NCBI GenBank assembly: GCA_032173965.1
Contig: CM063299.1
Span: 1,364,001-1,428,000 of the forward strand
Direction: 5' to 3'
DNA: 64,000 nucleotides
Source: Sitta carolinensis
Taxonomy: Eukaryota; Chordata; Aves; Passeriformes; Sittidae
Shown: positions 1 through 12,200 of the stretch, piece after piece
Numbering within the stretch: the first letter of the stretch is position 1
Layout: the number at the start of each line of letters is the position of its first letter
Notes under the pieces: generated by a model
Told to the model about the DNA's origin: nothing
The model's input: the letters and a program-made list of their open reading frames with translations, nothing else
The model's database searches: none
Translations under genes and position numbers: made by a program

Positions 1-205
1 GGAATTCTGTTTCCTGGGATTTGGGTCTTGATGCTGCTAAAGGAGCAGCAGGTGGGAAATCCTGGCTCCGAGGAGGCTGAAGGGGAGCAGGAGCTCAGAG
101 GTGGAAGGAGCTGCAGTTTCTTCACTTCAGGGAGGAGCTGAGCATGTTTTTACTGTGTTCTTTCTCTGCCAGTCCAGTCACCTGTTTCCATCCTTGTCTT
201 TGCAG
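1..205 (+). other. Partial ACACA intron upstream of window exon 1
   Basis: Noncoding sequence ending in a pyrimidine-rich tract and TTTGCAG acceptor at 205. No other coding segment of the gene is visible in it. Confidence 0.85.
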
Positions 206-262
206 AAGTCAGTCCTGATTGAACATGGCATTCGGAGGCTGACTTTCCTTGTAGCACAAAAG
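206..262 (+). CDS. ACACA: ACACA window exon 1 (19 codons, phase 0)
   Basis: Encodes [19 protein letters not shown], a central-region segment essentially invariant among vertebrate ACC1 proteins. Acceptor is TTTGCAG and donor is AAG/GTATTT. It corresponds roughly to residue 1315 of the human enzyme, counted back from the C-terminus. Confidence 0.95.
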
Positions 263-3200
263 GTATTTCAATATCTCTCCTGATGCTCAGAACTCTTCTA
301 GCTCCTTATACCATTGGCATCTGACATGTTTTTTCTTCAAATTAAATGCTGTATTTATTGTGTTTAGTTCTGTCTTCACTGTTTTTGTCCTCTAATACTT
401 GAGATGGTTTTCATGAATTCTCTTAAGAAAATTAATTTACAATTGTAAACAATCTTGACGCCTCTTGTATTCTTGAATTAATTAATTTTTGATTTTAATC
501 CTAATTGCTAGCTGTCTTCTGCTTTTTTTTTTTTTTTTTTCTTCCTATGTGTGTATGTTTCGTTTGTAAGGACTTCAGGAAACAGGTCAACTATGAGGTG
601 GATCAGAGATTCCATGTAAGTAAAAAGGGCCTGGAGCACGGTGGCATTCCTGATGTGAGGCCAGGAGACACGCAGGGGGCTCTGGGCTTCTCATTTGGAT
701 CTCAGGCAGGCATTTCATGCCCACACTGGTGGCAAAGTGAAGTGTTGAAGCATTTATTTGAACATCTGGCTGCAAACCCAGACTGGGCCCGTGGCATTCA
801 GGGGGGGCCACTGAGGCTCTGAGTGTCCCTCGTTACCTGGCTGAGCTCAGGAAGCCACTTTGAGAAAGATTTCCTTGTGTTTCAGTGTTGTCTTCTGTTC
901 TAAAATGCAATGATCAGTGAAACCTTTGCATTTCTTATGTAGTGTGGTGATTTCTTTCGGCTTCTTTCTGATTCTAAAATTACTTAGAGCAGTCACTGAA
1001 GGGACTTGTTAAATTTTGTGGAGTGGTTTTGTGATGTGGGAAATGTTTGATGCTCTTACTGCTGAGAATTACTTCTTTCCCAGGGCCTGGGCAGCAGTGA
1101 GGCCTGGTTTAGGTGGCAGAAAAGGCACAGACCAGATTCTTATCTCTTGGGTATCTACTTTTCAATTCTGGAAGTTATCAGGAGCCTTTGAAGTGTAAGA
1201 AAATTCACCCTGTGCTCAACACAGCTCGTCTAGGAAGGTTTATGAAGGGAAAACTAATTCACAAATCAGCAAAAATAGTGTCTGAAGCTATGTGGGAGTC
1301 ACCACGTGGGAATTACTGCTCACAGTGCAGGTACAGAGGTGTCAGTCAGTGGCTTGGGAAACTGGATTTTGTGGAGAGTTTTTTGGGACATTTAGCCAGG
1401 AAATCTAGGCTTCAGTTCGGGCACAGGAGGGTGAACAGGATGAGTGTTGGGGGGCTGAAAAATCAGAGTTGCTGAGTAAGTGCTGTGGGACATGTCAGAG
1501 GTCAGAAAGGAGGCAGAGAACAGAAGGAGCCCTCCCCAGAGTCTCCCTGGACCCTCAGCCTGGTGTCATCTGGCTGCAAAGTTTGTGCAGCTCCTCTGGG
1601 AGCTGCTCTGTCAGTCTTTATTACTGTCTGCTATCCCAGCCCCTTCATTACTGGACCAACTATTAACTTAGCCAGGGCCTGGGCTTGGGTTTGTTTTTGT
1701 TTTAATTACAGTCTATATAATTAGTTCCCAGCATGTTGAGGTAATAGAGAGTTGCTCCAGCAAGCTTCCAATTTCCTCATCTCATTAGGTTTTTAACGTG
1801 ATTATTAGTATAATAATCAACTCTGATGATTTCTGGTGTAGCTTTTCGCATTCTGCAGTTTGCAGGGTGTCTTGATTGGCTAATTTAGGCAAATTATTTT
1901 GATTGTCTTGATGATGGTTGGTTGATTAGAACACAGCAGGGGTATAATTCTTCTGCCTAGGAAATGGAGCACTCTTTTGGATTTTGGTACCAGAGCACTG
2001 AGGATTTTTGTGTGCATGCACATCTAATGATGATATTTGCCCACCACACCAGTGAGGTGCCTTGGAAGCAATTCCATTAGTGGTGGAATGAGCCTGGAGA
2101 TGGTGGGAGAAGCTGGCAGCATGCAGAGGAGGACAGGTAGGAGGGGCTGGGAGAAGAGAGGAAACATGGAAGAGGTTGTTTCTTAGATGAGGTTCAGGGT
2201 CAATGCATTTATTGGGCGAGCCTGAATTTTTAGGCAGCATTTCTTGTACCCCTGCTTATTTTGGAAGAGTTTCCTGGCAAACCCAAGTTGTTTTGCTCAA
2301 CTGAGAGTCATCAGGTGAGGTTTGGGGGCTGTTTTACCTAGGAGGGGAGGAAGATGACTGACTAGAATAACACTTTCAGCCTTAAAATCTGTGTTGCTCA
2401 GTGGTGACTTGTACAACATTCCAAAAAACTCTCAAGGTTCTGCCAAGGTTTTATGTATGCAACAGAAAACCAGAGAAAGTGAGTGCTATATGGGGGATTT
2501 TTGTAATTTTTTTGCTGTTCCATATAGGAGAATAAAGTTATTTGATTACAACTCCCAGATTTCCTTGGGAAGAGAGTATTTCTGGCAGTAATGGTCTGAA
2601 GAGAGCTGTAGAATAAGATCATTGTTCTGTGTACATCTGCATCCATTACAGAGTGTTCATATCACTCCAGACATTTCCACAGGAATCTGAATCAGAACTA
2701 GAAAAAAATTTCCCACTACTGTCTGGCCACTTCTGTGTTATCTGTTAATAACTGACAATAATAATCTAAAGCAAATCAAGCAGCCCCTTCTGCATTAGTG
2801 AGGGCAGGTTTAAGCTACCTCTGCTGTCTTGATGGTGACTTGATTTTCCACCACCTTTGTGATGTTGAAAAAGTAGCTGGGAACAGCTTGTGTCACCTCC
2901 TGTGCTGTGGTGCTGCCCCAGGAGTGGCCTGAGAGCACTCTGGGGACATCAGTGCTTGCTTTGGGAGGACTGACACTGTTGTTTTTATTTTCAAACAGAG
3001 GGAATTCCCAAAGTTCTTCACATTCCGGGCCCGGGATAAGGTGAGTTGAATATTCTTAATGCTTTTCTCCAAGTGTTGGCTTTATCCTTCTTTCATGCAG
3101 TGATTCACTACCCAGAACCAGGACAAAACCTTCTGGTTTCTGTGGAAAAGAGAGGGTTTTGAGGGGGGTGAGCTGGAGAACTTGCTGTCCTGCAATTTGT

Positions 3201-6200
3201 ATTGTGCTCTTGATGCCTCCAGGAGGCTGAGCTGGAGCAGAGAGCAGGCAGAGCACAAGGAGAAAGCAGGGATTTATTGAAACCTCACTGGCAGCACGAG
3301 AGCCCAGCTGGGCACACCCAAGGTGAACCCAAAATGGGCACAAAAATGGATGCCCAGCCACGAGGGCTCACACTTGGATAAGTTCTGGTCCATCAGCACA
3401 GTGGGGTTAATTGTGCAGTTACAGCTTCAGGTCATGAAGCTCCATCCTCCTTGGTTTTCCTTCTCACTTCACCCTTGGTTTTGTTCTTGGACCTGAATTT
3501 TGTCAGTTGTCCTTGGTCCCAAGCTAGAACAGGAATTATTTTGTCTTCCTGCTCTGTGAAAGAGCTCAGTAGTACTTAATATGAAGCCTAAAACTACCCA
3601 CTAAAACAGCCCAGAATCTGAAAAATACAAAAGCTAAAACTGAAAGCACCACTCTCAGCTCTTCAACAGTTTCACAGTGCCAGTGGCTGTGTGAGACAGA
3701 AAAGTCTGGGTTGGATTTGTTTGCTTCTTTAGAATTTGGATTAAATACAACATTTCACCAGGGGTGTTGTCCAGAACTTCCCCTGAGTGTTTCACCTTTC
3801 CAATGCTCTCTTCCCACCCTCTGCTGGCCCCTGCAGTTCGAGGAGGACAGGATTTACAGGCACCTGGAGCCAGCCCTGGCCTTCCAGCTGGAGCTGAACC
3901 GCATGAGGAACTTCGACCTCACAGCCATCCCCTGTGCCAACCACAAGATGCACCTGTACCTGGGGGCTGCCAAGGTGGAGGTGGGCACAGAGGTGACAGA
4001 CTACAGGTTCTTCGTCAGGGCCATCATTAGGCACTCAGATCTGGTGACCAAGGTGAGTTTGTCCCTTCCCCTGAGGGCTGCAGAGGCTCCCTGGGATGGA
4101 GGTTAGGCAGTGTTAAAGGAATAAAATAGGGATTTATTAAAAGGCCTTCAAAAGATGCACCTTAGGCAGTACAAGAGCCTGACTGTGGATCCACCCAAGG
4201 TGGACTCCAGGTCAGAAGTTTTCACCCTTTTATAAGTTTTGGTCCATTTTGGGGTTCATTGTCCAGTTGCAGCTCCAGGTGATGCAGTCCCACCCTCCCA
4301 GTTTCTCTCCTCAGTTCCCTGCTGTTTGCACTTTTTGAGCCTGGAGCTGCAGTGGTGCCCTTGGTTCTGGGGCTGGAAAAGGATTGTTCTGTGTTTTTGA
4401 TTCTGGGGCTGGGAAAGGATTGTTGTGTGTGACTGAGCTGGGAGGAGAACTGGCTCACACTTTATGTGGAGTTCAGAGTTAGATACTAATGCAGTGCAGA
4501 ATCTGGAAAACATGAAAGCTAAAATGTAAGGCATCATCCAAAGTGGTGAGTGAATTAGGGAACTGCAGGATCCAAAACTGGCCATTCCCTGTATGGAGGG
4601 CTGGGGGTTGTGCCCTCTCCTTGCTGGTGCTGCTCTGCAGAACCATCCCTTTGAAGTCCTGCTCTTCCTGTGCTCCAGGGAGATTTTTCAGGGGCCCAAG
4701 AGGAGAGTCATAAATCCTGCCATCTTGAGGGGACAGTGGCTTGCCCTGCCTGGTTTCAGATTTACCCTGAGCTAGAGGAGGGCTCAAGGCAGCCAGGTGT
4801 GGGCTGCAGGCCCTGGGAGCACTGGCTCTGTGCTGGGATGGATGTGCTCCAGGGCTGCACGTGGGTTCTGTCCTCTCCCTCACATCCCTCTGCAGTTTTC
4901 CAATCCTCTCCTTCCTGGGCAGTGATTTGTGAGTCACAAGTCAATGGTTTGTTGGCAATCTCTGCAGGAAGCCTCCTTTGAGTACCTGCAGAACGAGGGG
5001 GAACGTTTGCTGCTGGAGGCCATGGATGAGCTGGAGGTGGCCTTCAACAACACCAACGTGCGCACGGACTGCAACCACATCTTCCTCAACTTCGTGCCCA
5101 CTGTCATCATGGACCCCTCCAAGGTGGGAGCTCCTGCCCAGCTCTGGGCTGGCTGTCTTTCCAGGGCTTCACTTGTCAGAGCTAAATGGTCTTTTGTTCA
5201 TAGAATCACAGGATTGTGCAATGGTTTGGGGTGGAAGGGACCTTAATGCTCATCCTGTTCCAACCCCGACACCTCCCACTGTCCCAGGGTGCTCCAAGCC
5301 ACATCCAGCCTGGCCTTGGACACTTCCAGGGAAGGGGCAGCCTTTGCCAGGACCTCCCCAACCTCACAGTCAGGGATTTCTCCCCAGTATCCCATCCAAC
5401 CCTGCCCTCTGGCAGTTTAAAGCCATTTTGTTGTGCAGCTCAGCTCCTCTGTGTAAGCTGAGGGACAATTATTAGAAATATGCTTTGTGTTTGGAACTAA
5501 AGCTATTTTTTCATTGTGTGTTTGAGGTAAGCAGTTTTAATAAGGAAGCAGATGTAAACGCTCTTCTGTTTGTTACAAAAGTTCAGATTCCATCCAAATA
5601 AAACACGAGATAAATTCTTGGCTTAAAAAGAATCTGTAAATTCAGCTACAATAGTGCCTCATTTTCAGTCTCTGATACAAAACCACAGAGGTGAACATTA
5701 CAAATAAATGAACATTACCTTTGTAGATGCACAAGTGAAAGTGTTCAGGCCTAAAGGATGTTTGTGGTTAGCAGAACCACCACAAAGCAAGTCCCAAGTC
5801 CAGGCTGAATTTAGCTGGAAATCTGCATTCAGTTCATGGGTACCCAAAGATGAGAGCTGACCTTTCCTGAGGAGAACAGCTGAAAGTTTCAAAAGATGAA
5901 TTGGGTATCAAAGTAACTCTCTCTTGCTTGCTGACTTTTAAATCATGATTAGAAATTGGTGGCTTAAATCCCTTTTGAATGAACCTTCCCCAGCGCACCC
6001 AGAGCTGTTGGTTCCCAGGAAGTTCAGAAGAAGCTGGAAAATTCATCCCTGGAGCTTGGGCTCCCTAAGATACAAACCATGACTTTTCCTTGAGATGCTG
6101 TGCAAAAGAGACTTTTTTTTTGGGGGAAAAATGTTTAACCCAGCCTATAAATTGCCTTCTTTTAATATGTGCTTTGCCCACAGTGGTATTTTATAAAGTT

Positions 6201-9200
6201 TAATAGAAGAGCAGAAGGCCCAGCTCCAAGTGGTAATTGCTTTGTTGATTTAAAGCTCTGTGCAGGCAGTGGAATGTGATTATTGTGCATACAAGGGCTC
6301 CAGAACTGCTTGCCAAGGATTTGACTTCCCTGGATGCTGTAGTTCCCAGGTGTGAGGGGGTCCCTGTGCTGGGGAGGGGATGGTGATGATGAAGACCTTG
6401 ATGGTCTTCAAGGTCTTTTCCAACATAACCACTCTGTGGGTCTGTGTGCCAAGAGGGAACAGGCATGGGAATCCAGCAGTCCCCAGGTGGAGTTCCTGCC
6501 TGACTCAAGGCTTAGGATGAGGAGGGACAAGGTCACCAAGGTCCTGTAACTGCCCTGGGCATGTGCTGATCAACTTGGAGCAGCAGGATGGGGGGGACAC
6601 GCAGCAGTGATGGATCCAGAAAGAATCCCAGGGTGGTCTGGGTCAGAAAGGACCTCAAAGCCCATCTGCCCACCCCCCTGGCCCTGCTGAGGGAGCTGCT
6701 GCCTGTTGTGGTGAATAACACATGATGTGATTTTTTTTTAAAGATAGTTTGGAGAGATTAATTTGATTTTGTTTATTTAAATAATGTTTTTTTCATATAT
6801 TTTTGATCGTTCATTGTGATTGGTGAATGAGTGATAGAATATATATTTTTGATAGGTTATTGTGATTGGCAAATGAGTGATAGAATATATATTTTATATA
6901 TTTTTGATAGGTTATTGTGATTGGTGAAGGATAAAATATATATTTTATTTATTTTAATAGGTTATTGCAATTGGTGAATGATAAAATATATATTTTATAT
7001 ATTTTTGATAGGTTATTGCGATTGGTGAAGGATAAAATATATATTTTATATATTTTTGATAGGTTATTGCGATTGGTGAATGATAAAATATATATTTTAT
7101 ATATTTTTGATAGGTTATTGTGATTGGCAAATGAGTGACAGAACTCTTTATTCATATTGGTTAAATTAGAGGGGATATTAAGTTTGTTTTATAGAAAAAA
7201 ATTCAAATACAAGCTTTGCCACATAAACAAAACCCGACGCTTACATTTAAGCTATGGCAACAAGTTTCAAAAAACTCAACCCCTGAGGAAAAACCAGAGT
7301 TTGAGAGTGTGAGGAGCTCAGAGTGCCCTGGTGGCTGTTGCAGATCGAGGAGTCGGTGCGCTCCATGGTGATGCGCTACGGCAGCCGCCTCTGGAAGCTG
7401 CGGGTGCTGCAGGCCGAGCTGAAGATCAACATCCGCCTGACCCCCACGGGCAAGGCCATCCCCATCCGCCTCTTCCTCACCAACGAGTCGGGATACTACC
7501 TGGACATCAGCCTCTACAAGGAGGTGACAGACTCCCGGACGGGGCAGGTGCGTGCCCGCGGAGCCGCGGCTGGGCGCGAGCGGTGGGAGCGGGACACGCA
7601 CCCGCTGGAGCTCGCCTGGGGGTCGTGGAGGTTCCAGCATCACTCAATGGCTTGGGTTGGATTGCACCTGAAAGCTCATCCCATTCCCATGGGCAGGTGT
7701 TGCTGTAGAGGTGACACACACGACACAGATGTCTTTTCTCAAAGGCTGCGTGAAGAGTGAACTTTATTTTTAGGGATTGTTTCCCTTATGTGCAGTTTTC
7801 CACAGGCCACTGTGATTGGTGAGAGAAAGAAAAACCTCTTCACCCACAATGGTCAAACCACAGAATGGTTTGGGTTGGAAGGCACGTGAAAGCTCATCCC
7901 ATTCCCATGGGCAGGTGTTGCTGTAGAGATAACAAACATGACACAGGTTCCTCGTGATATTTTCTCAAAGGCTGCCTGAATTTTATTTATAGGGATTGTT
8001 CCCCTTAAATACAATTTTCCACTGTGCTTGGTGAAACAAAGACAAACCTCTTCACCTACATTGGTCAAACCACAGCATGGTTTGGGTTGGAAGGCACCTG
8101 AAATCTCATCCCATTCCCATGGGCATGTGTTGCTGTAGAGATAACACACACAACACAAACCTCTCCTGGTTTTTTCTTAAAGGCTGCCTGAACTTTATTT
8201 TTAGGGATTGTTCCCCTTAAATACAATTTTCCACTGTGATTGGTGAAAGAAGGACGAACCTCTTCACCCACACTGGTCAAACCAGAGGGACATCAAAAGA
8301 AAATCCCTCCCACAAAAAGAATTCACAACATGAATACCATTACTAAAACAATTCTGTTGTTTATGTTCCATCTCTGGGAACAAGTTTCAGAAAACCCAAA
8401 CATCAGAAAACCTTTAGAAACCCAGAAACTTCAGGCCTGAAAACCAGACTACAGGCATGGACACTGACCACTAGACCAGGTTGCTTCAAGCTCTGTAATT
8501 TGTTTTAATATAACACAAAATTCCCATTCAACTCAGCCAAAGGAGGGAGACTGTGGAAAAACTCACAGCAGCACGTGTGGAAATGTGATCAGCTAAGTCA
8601 GTCAAGTCTTTTGTGTTTTGTACCTCCCTCAATCATTTGGGCAGCTGTTTTCCCAAAGAGTTCACTTCAGAGTGCTCAAAAAAGTGCTAGAAAAGGAATC
8701 ACTGCTGATGCTCATCCTGTAGGTTGTAATAAAAAGTATTATTAATTACACATTTTCCTGAGTAGACAGAAGAAAATCTGTGGACGTGTCCTTTAAATTC
8801 TAAAGGTATAAGGAATGACCTGGGTAGGATGATGTAAAATTATGGAAGGTACTTTTATATCATTTTTATGAAGCATAATGGGCTCTTCTGTAATGGTGGT
8901 GGCTGTTGTGGTATTTCTGTTTTCCATGGTGCAGGAGCAGTGTGGTTAACTGAAATACCTACATATGCTAAAATCCATGGAGCATGGGATGCATGGAAAA
9001 TATTTAAATAGAGAAATGTTTACATCTCCCTCTGTAATCATCTCTCTGCCGGGCAGGAGAAGCAGCAGAATAAATCACTTGGGCAGTGTGAATGTAGAGC
9101 ACAAAGTGCTGAGTCACCTTTCTCCCCCTTTCTCCATTTAATTTTCCCAGCGAGCTGCTGGCCGTGGAGTCCATCCAGCTCTGAGATCCCAGAGCAGATA

Positions 9201-12200
9201 CTGTCAGTGTGTTTTACCTCATTCCTGCCTTTGAGGGGAGATGAGGGAAGAAAAGAACATTTTAATAATCTCCAGCAGCTCAGCTTAACCCTTGAGTTGG
9301 GCCAGTCACTTGTGAAGGTCACAAGTGAACTCTGAACTGATGAGCTCCATTATTTAATGCTTGGGGAATGGGCTCATGGGGCTGTGTGTGGCTTTAGCAA
9401 CTTTTCCAGTATTAAATTTGATTTGTTTTCCAGGATATTAAACCAGGTTCTAGTAAAAAAATTTACTTATATATTTAGGAAACGTCCCCTCACGATGGAG
9501 GTTTATAGGGCGAGTTCAGATCTGTGGATTTTTTTTTCCTGTGTTTTCGAGGGTTCTTTTAAACTTAGAGAATTTTTTTTTTTTTAAATTCAAATATTAC
9601 TGATGTGCTGGGTACTTTCATGGCTTCTGAAGAATGGGAAGATGGCTTCATGGTGAGGGAGTGACCCTGCTCTCATTTCTCAGTGGTGATAAGTGGTGAT
9701 GCTCAGCACAGACTTTTCCAGTTCCCTACAGAGCTGCTGTGGAGCTTTCTAGAGCTTTAAGGAGAATTTCCAAGTACAGATCCTGACAGATCCCAAGACA
9801 GGCACTGTCACAAACACTCATTACCCTCAACCAATGCTTCCCATTAAAGAAACTGCCTCCCAAATTAATGTCTGTGCAGACTGAAGGGAGCATAAACTGG
9901 AGGTTTTATCTAAAAAATCAAAACAGGTTTTACTGAATTTTGTATAATTCTTTGAGTAATTCTTCTTCACTTAGCTGAATTCTGTTAAGCACATCCTCAT
10001 TATGTCCCTCCTGCCAGGTGTGTCCCTGGTAAGCCCCGTTTGGGCTGTTTAAGGCGTTTTTATCCCTTTTTTATCTCCTCCCATTCCTCCGTTGAAAACC
10101 TTCCCTTCCCAATCCTGCCTGCCTGGAATATATAGTGCCGTGAAGCACGGCAGTTGATAATTCATGTTGCTACTCTGGGAAAATCTTTTAAACTTACAAT
10201 ATCAAAACTTCAAGCCCAATGACATATGCAAGTCTTGACCCGGCCGGCGGGCGCAGCTCCATAAATAACGGAGCTCTCCTGGCTGCTCCCAGCTCTCCCA
10301 GCACAGGCTCGGTGTCAGGGGAGCTGCTGGGCAGTGGGAGCTGCTCTCAGGCCTGCCTTTGTGCTGGGGGTGCAGCTCAGTGTGCCCTGTGCTCCCCCAG
10401 GATGGGGCAGGCAGTCCGGGATGCTCAGAGGGGTCTCCACAGGGCAGCAGTGTGGTGGAGCACGGTGCCTGCAGAGGGCAGGGACAGTCAGGCTGGAGCA
10501 GCCTGGAGGGTTTTGGTAAAAGCTGGATCAGCTGGGTGTACAGAACCTGTGGGTTAAGCAGGACTTGGCTGTGGTTTGTCCCACAGATCATGTTCCAGGC
10601 GTATGGAGATAAGCAGGGACCACTGCATGGGATGCTGATCAACACTCCCTACGTGACCAAAGACCTGCTGCAGTCCAAGAGGTTCCAGGCACAGACTTTA
10701 GGGACATCTTATGTCTATGACATTCCTGAGATGTTCAGGCAGGTGAGTATTCTTGGGGCTCTTCTCGTTGCTCTTTGCCATCCTGTTTGTCAGGGGAGCC
10801 AGGGCCTGGAGTGGCTGCCAGTGCTGTGCAGGGATAATCAGCTGTGGATTGAACCTACTGTGAATGAAATGAGGATAAACTACTGCTGGAGTTCCATTAA
10901 TGAGTAGAAGCTGGAACATCAACCATCTCCCCTTTCCTGCTGCCCTTTCTCCATTCTCCCACCTTGCCATCTGCCCTTCCTAGCTGGTGTGTCTGTTTTG
11001 CTGGGCTCCATCCTGAACCACCCCATCCAGATTTCACTTTGGGGGCAACTATTTCATGACTCAAATCCCAAAGCAGGCGCTATCCCTGGAATACTGCCAG
11101 GAAGGATAATTCAGGGCATCCTGTTGGGAATAACCCCAACCTCTGTTGGGAATACCATGCTGGAGTGGATTGGCTATAAACACAGGCGATGTTCTTGACG
11201 AGAGCTTCTCTTCCCACTCAGTCTTTGATCAAGCTGTGGAATTCCATGGGTGACCACGCGTTCCTGCCACCGGCGCCGCTGCCCTCGGACATCCTGACCT
11301 ACACAGAGCTGGTGCTGGATGACCAGGGCCAGCTCGTGCACATGAACAGGCTGCCAGGGGGAAATGAGGCAAGTACCCCTTCCTTTCATGCTCCTCCTCC
11401 CTCCATGCCCCCCAAGACATCGTGCTTTGGGCTGGGTTTGACAATTGTGATGAAAATTTACCAGCCGGGCACAAAATCTATTCCTTCAGCCTTCTGCAGA
11501 TGGGATCTCGCTCTTGAAAATGAGGTTTTTGTTTCATTAAAAATTAATACCTTCCCTACAATGGGTATTTTAACTTCCATAGTAAATGATGATTCCATTT
11601 CGGACCTGTGCCTGTGCTGGGCTTCCTTCATAATTAAAAAATGCTCATTCAGCTGTTCCAGGTAACTGGGGTTTGTATTGGAGCAAAATGTGTTTTACAA
11701 GACTAAATAGAAATATTTTCATTTGCTAAAAAAAAGAAAAAAAAATAACCCAAATCACAGAAAAGTCTATTTTATGCTTCCATTTCCATCCTCCCCACAG
11801 AGTTTGTATCAAGGTGTGTGGAACCTGGCCCTCTAGAGCAGGATTTACTCAAGAGTTACAGCGAGCTGATGCTGGGGATGGCAGAGTCACTCCTGGAGCT
11901 CGAGCAGGAGGAGGCTTTGCTGTGGTGGTGGGGCTTTGCTGGGCTGTCTTCCCATTAGGGAGGCAAAAATTGCAGCTTTGGAATGACTGCAGAGTAAAGA
12001 GAACCACTAGAAGATGTGCTTGTTATTTTTGTGGGAATTAGTAAGTGAATGTTCTAAAGCAATTTAAATTTGAACAGTTCTAAGTGATGGTATTGTTTAT
12101 TTTTCCTTGGTGTTGTTGAACCGTATTTTCCCAAATACACAGCTTCAGGTTTGCAAAGGCTCTGTCCAAAACCATCAGGGAATGCAAGGAAGCAGGGGTT

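Larger units (their letters stand above)
5124..7343 (+). other. ACACA intron 5
   Basis: 2.2 kb. Contains three CR1 3'-end fragments (5201-5437, 6391-6450, 6621-6690) and an AT-rich tandem array (6799-7140). The 5460-6380 stretch is unique-looking with nothing identifiable. Confidence 0.82.

Noticed and set aside
3056..3361. Similar minus-strand ORFs at 3056-3361 and 45188-45748 ([18 protein letters not shown]...)
   Set aside because: The shared peptide comes only from the duplicated LTR-like repeat; frames extend into unrelated flanks on both sides. Similarity reflects the repeat, not a gene family.
6949..7155. ORF with four repeats of [16 protein letters not shown]
   Set aside because: Produced by the AT-rich tandem array before exon 6; no independent evidence of coding.
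10137..10152. Hairpin GCCGTG-AAG-CACGGC as a small RNA gene
   Set aside because: Six-base stem only, with no extended precursor fold or promoter-like context; such stems arise by chance in a window this size.
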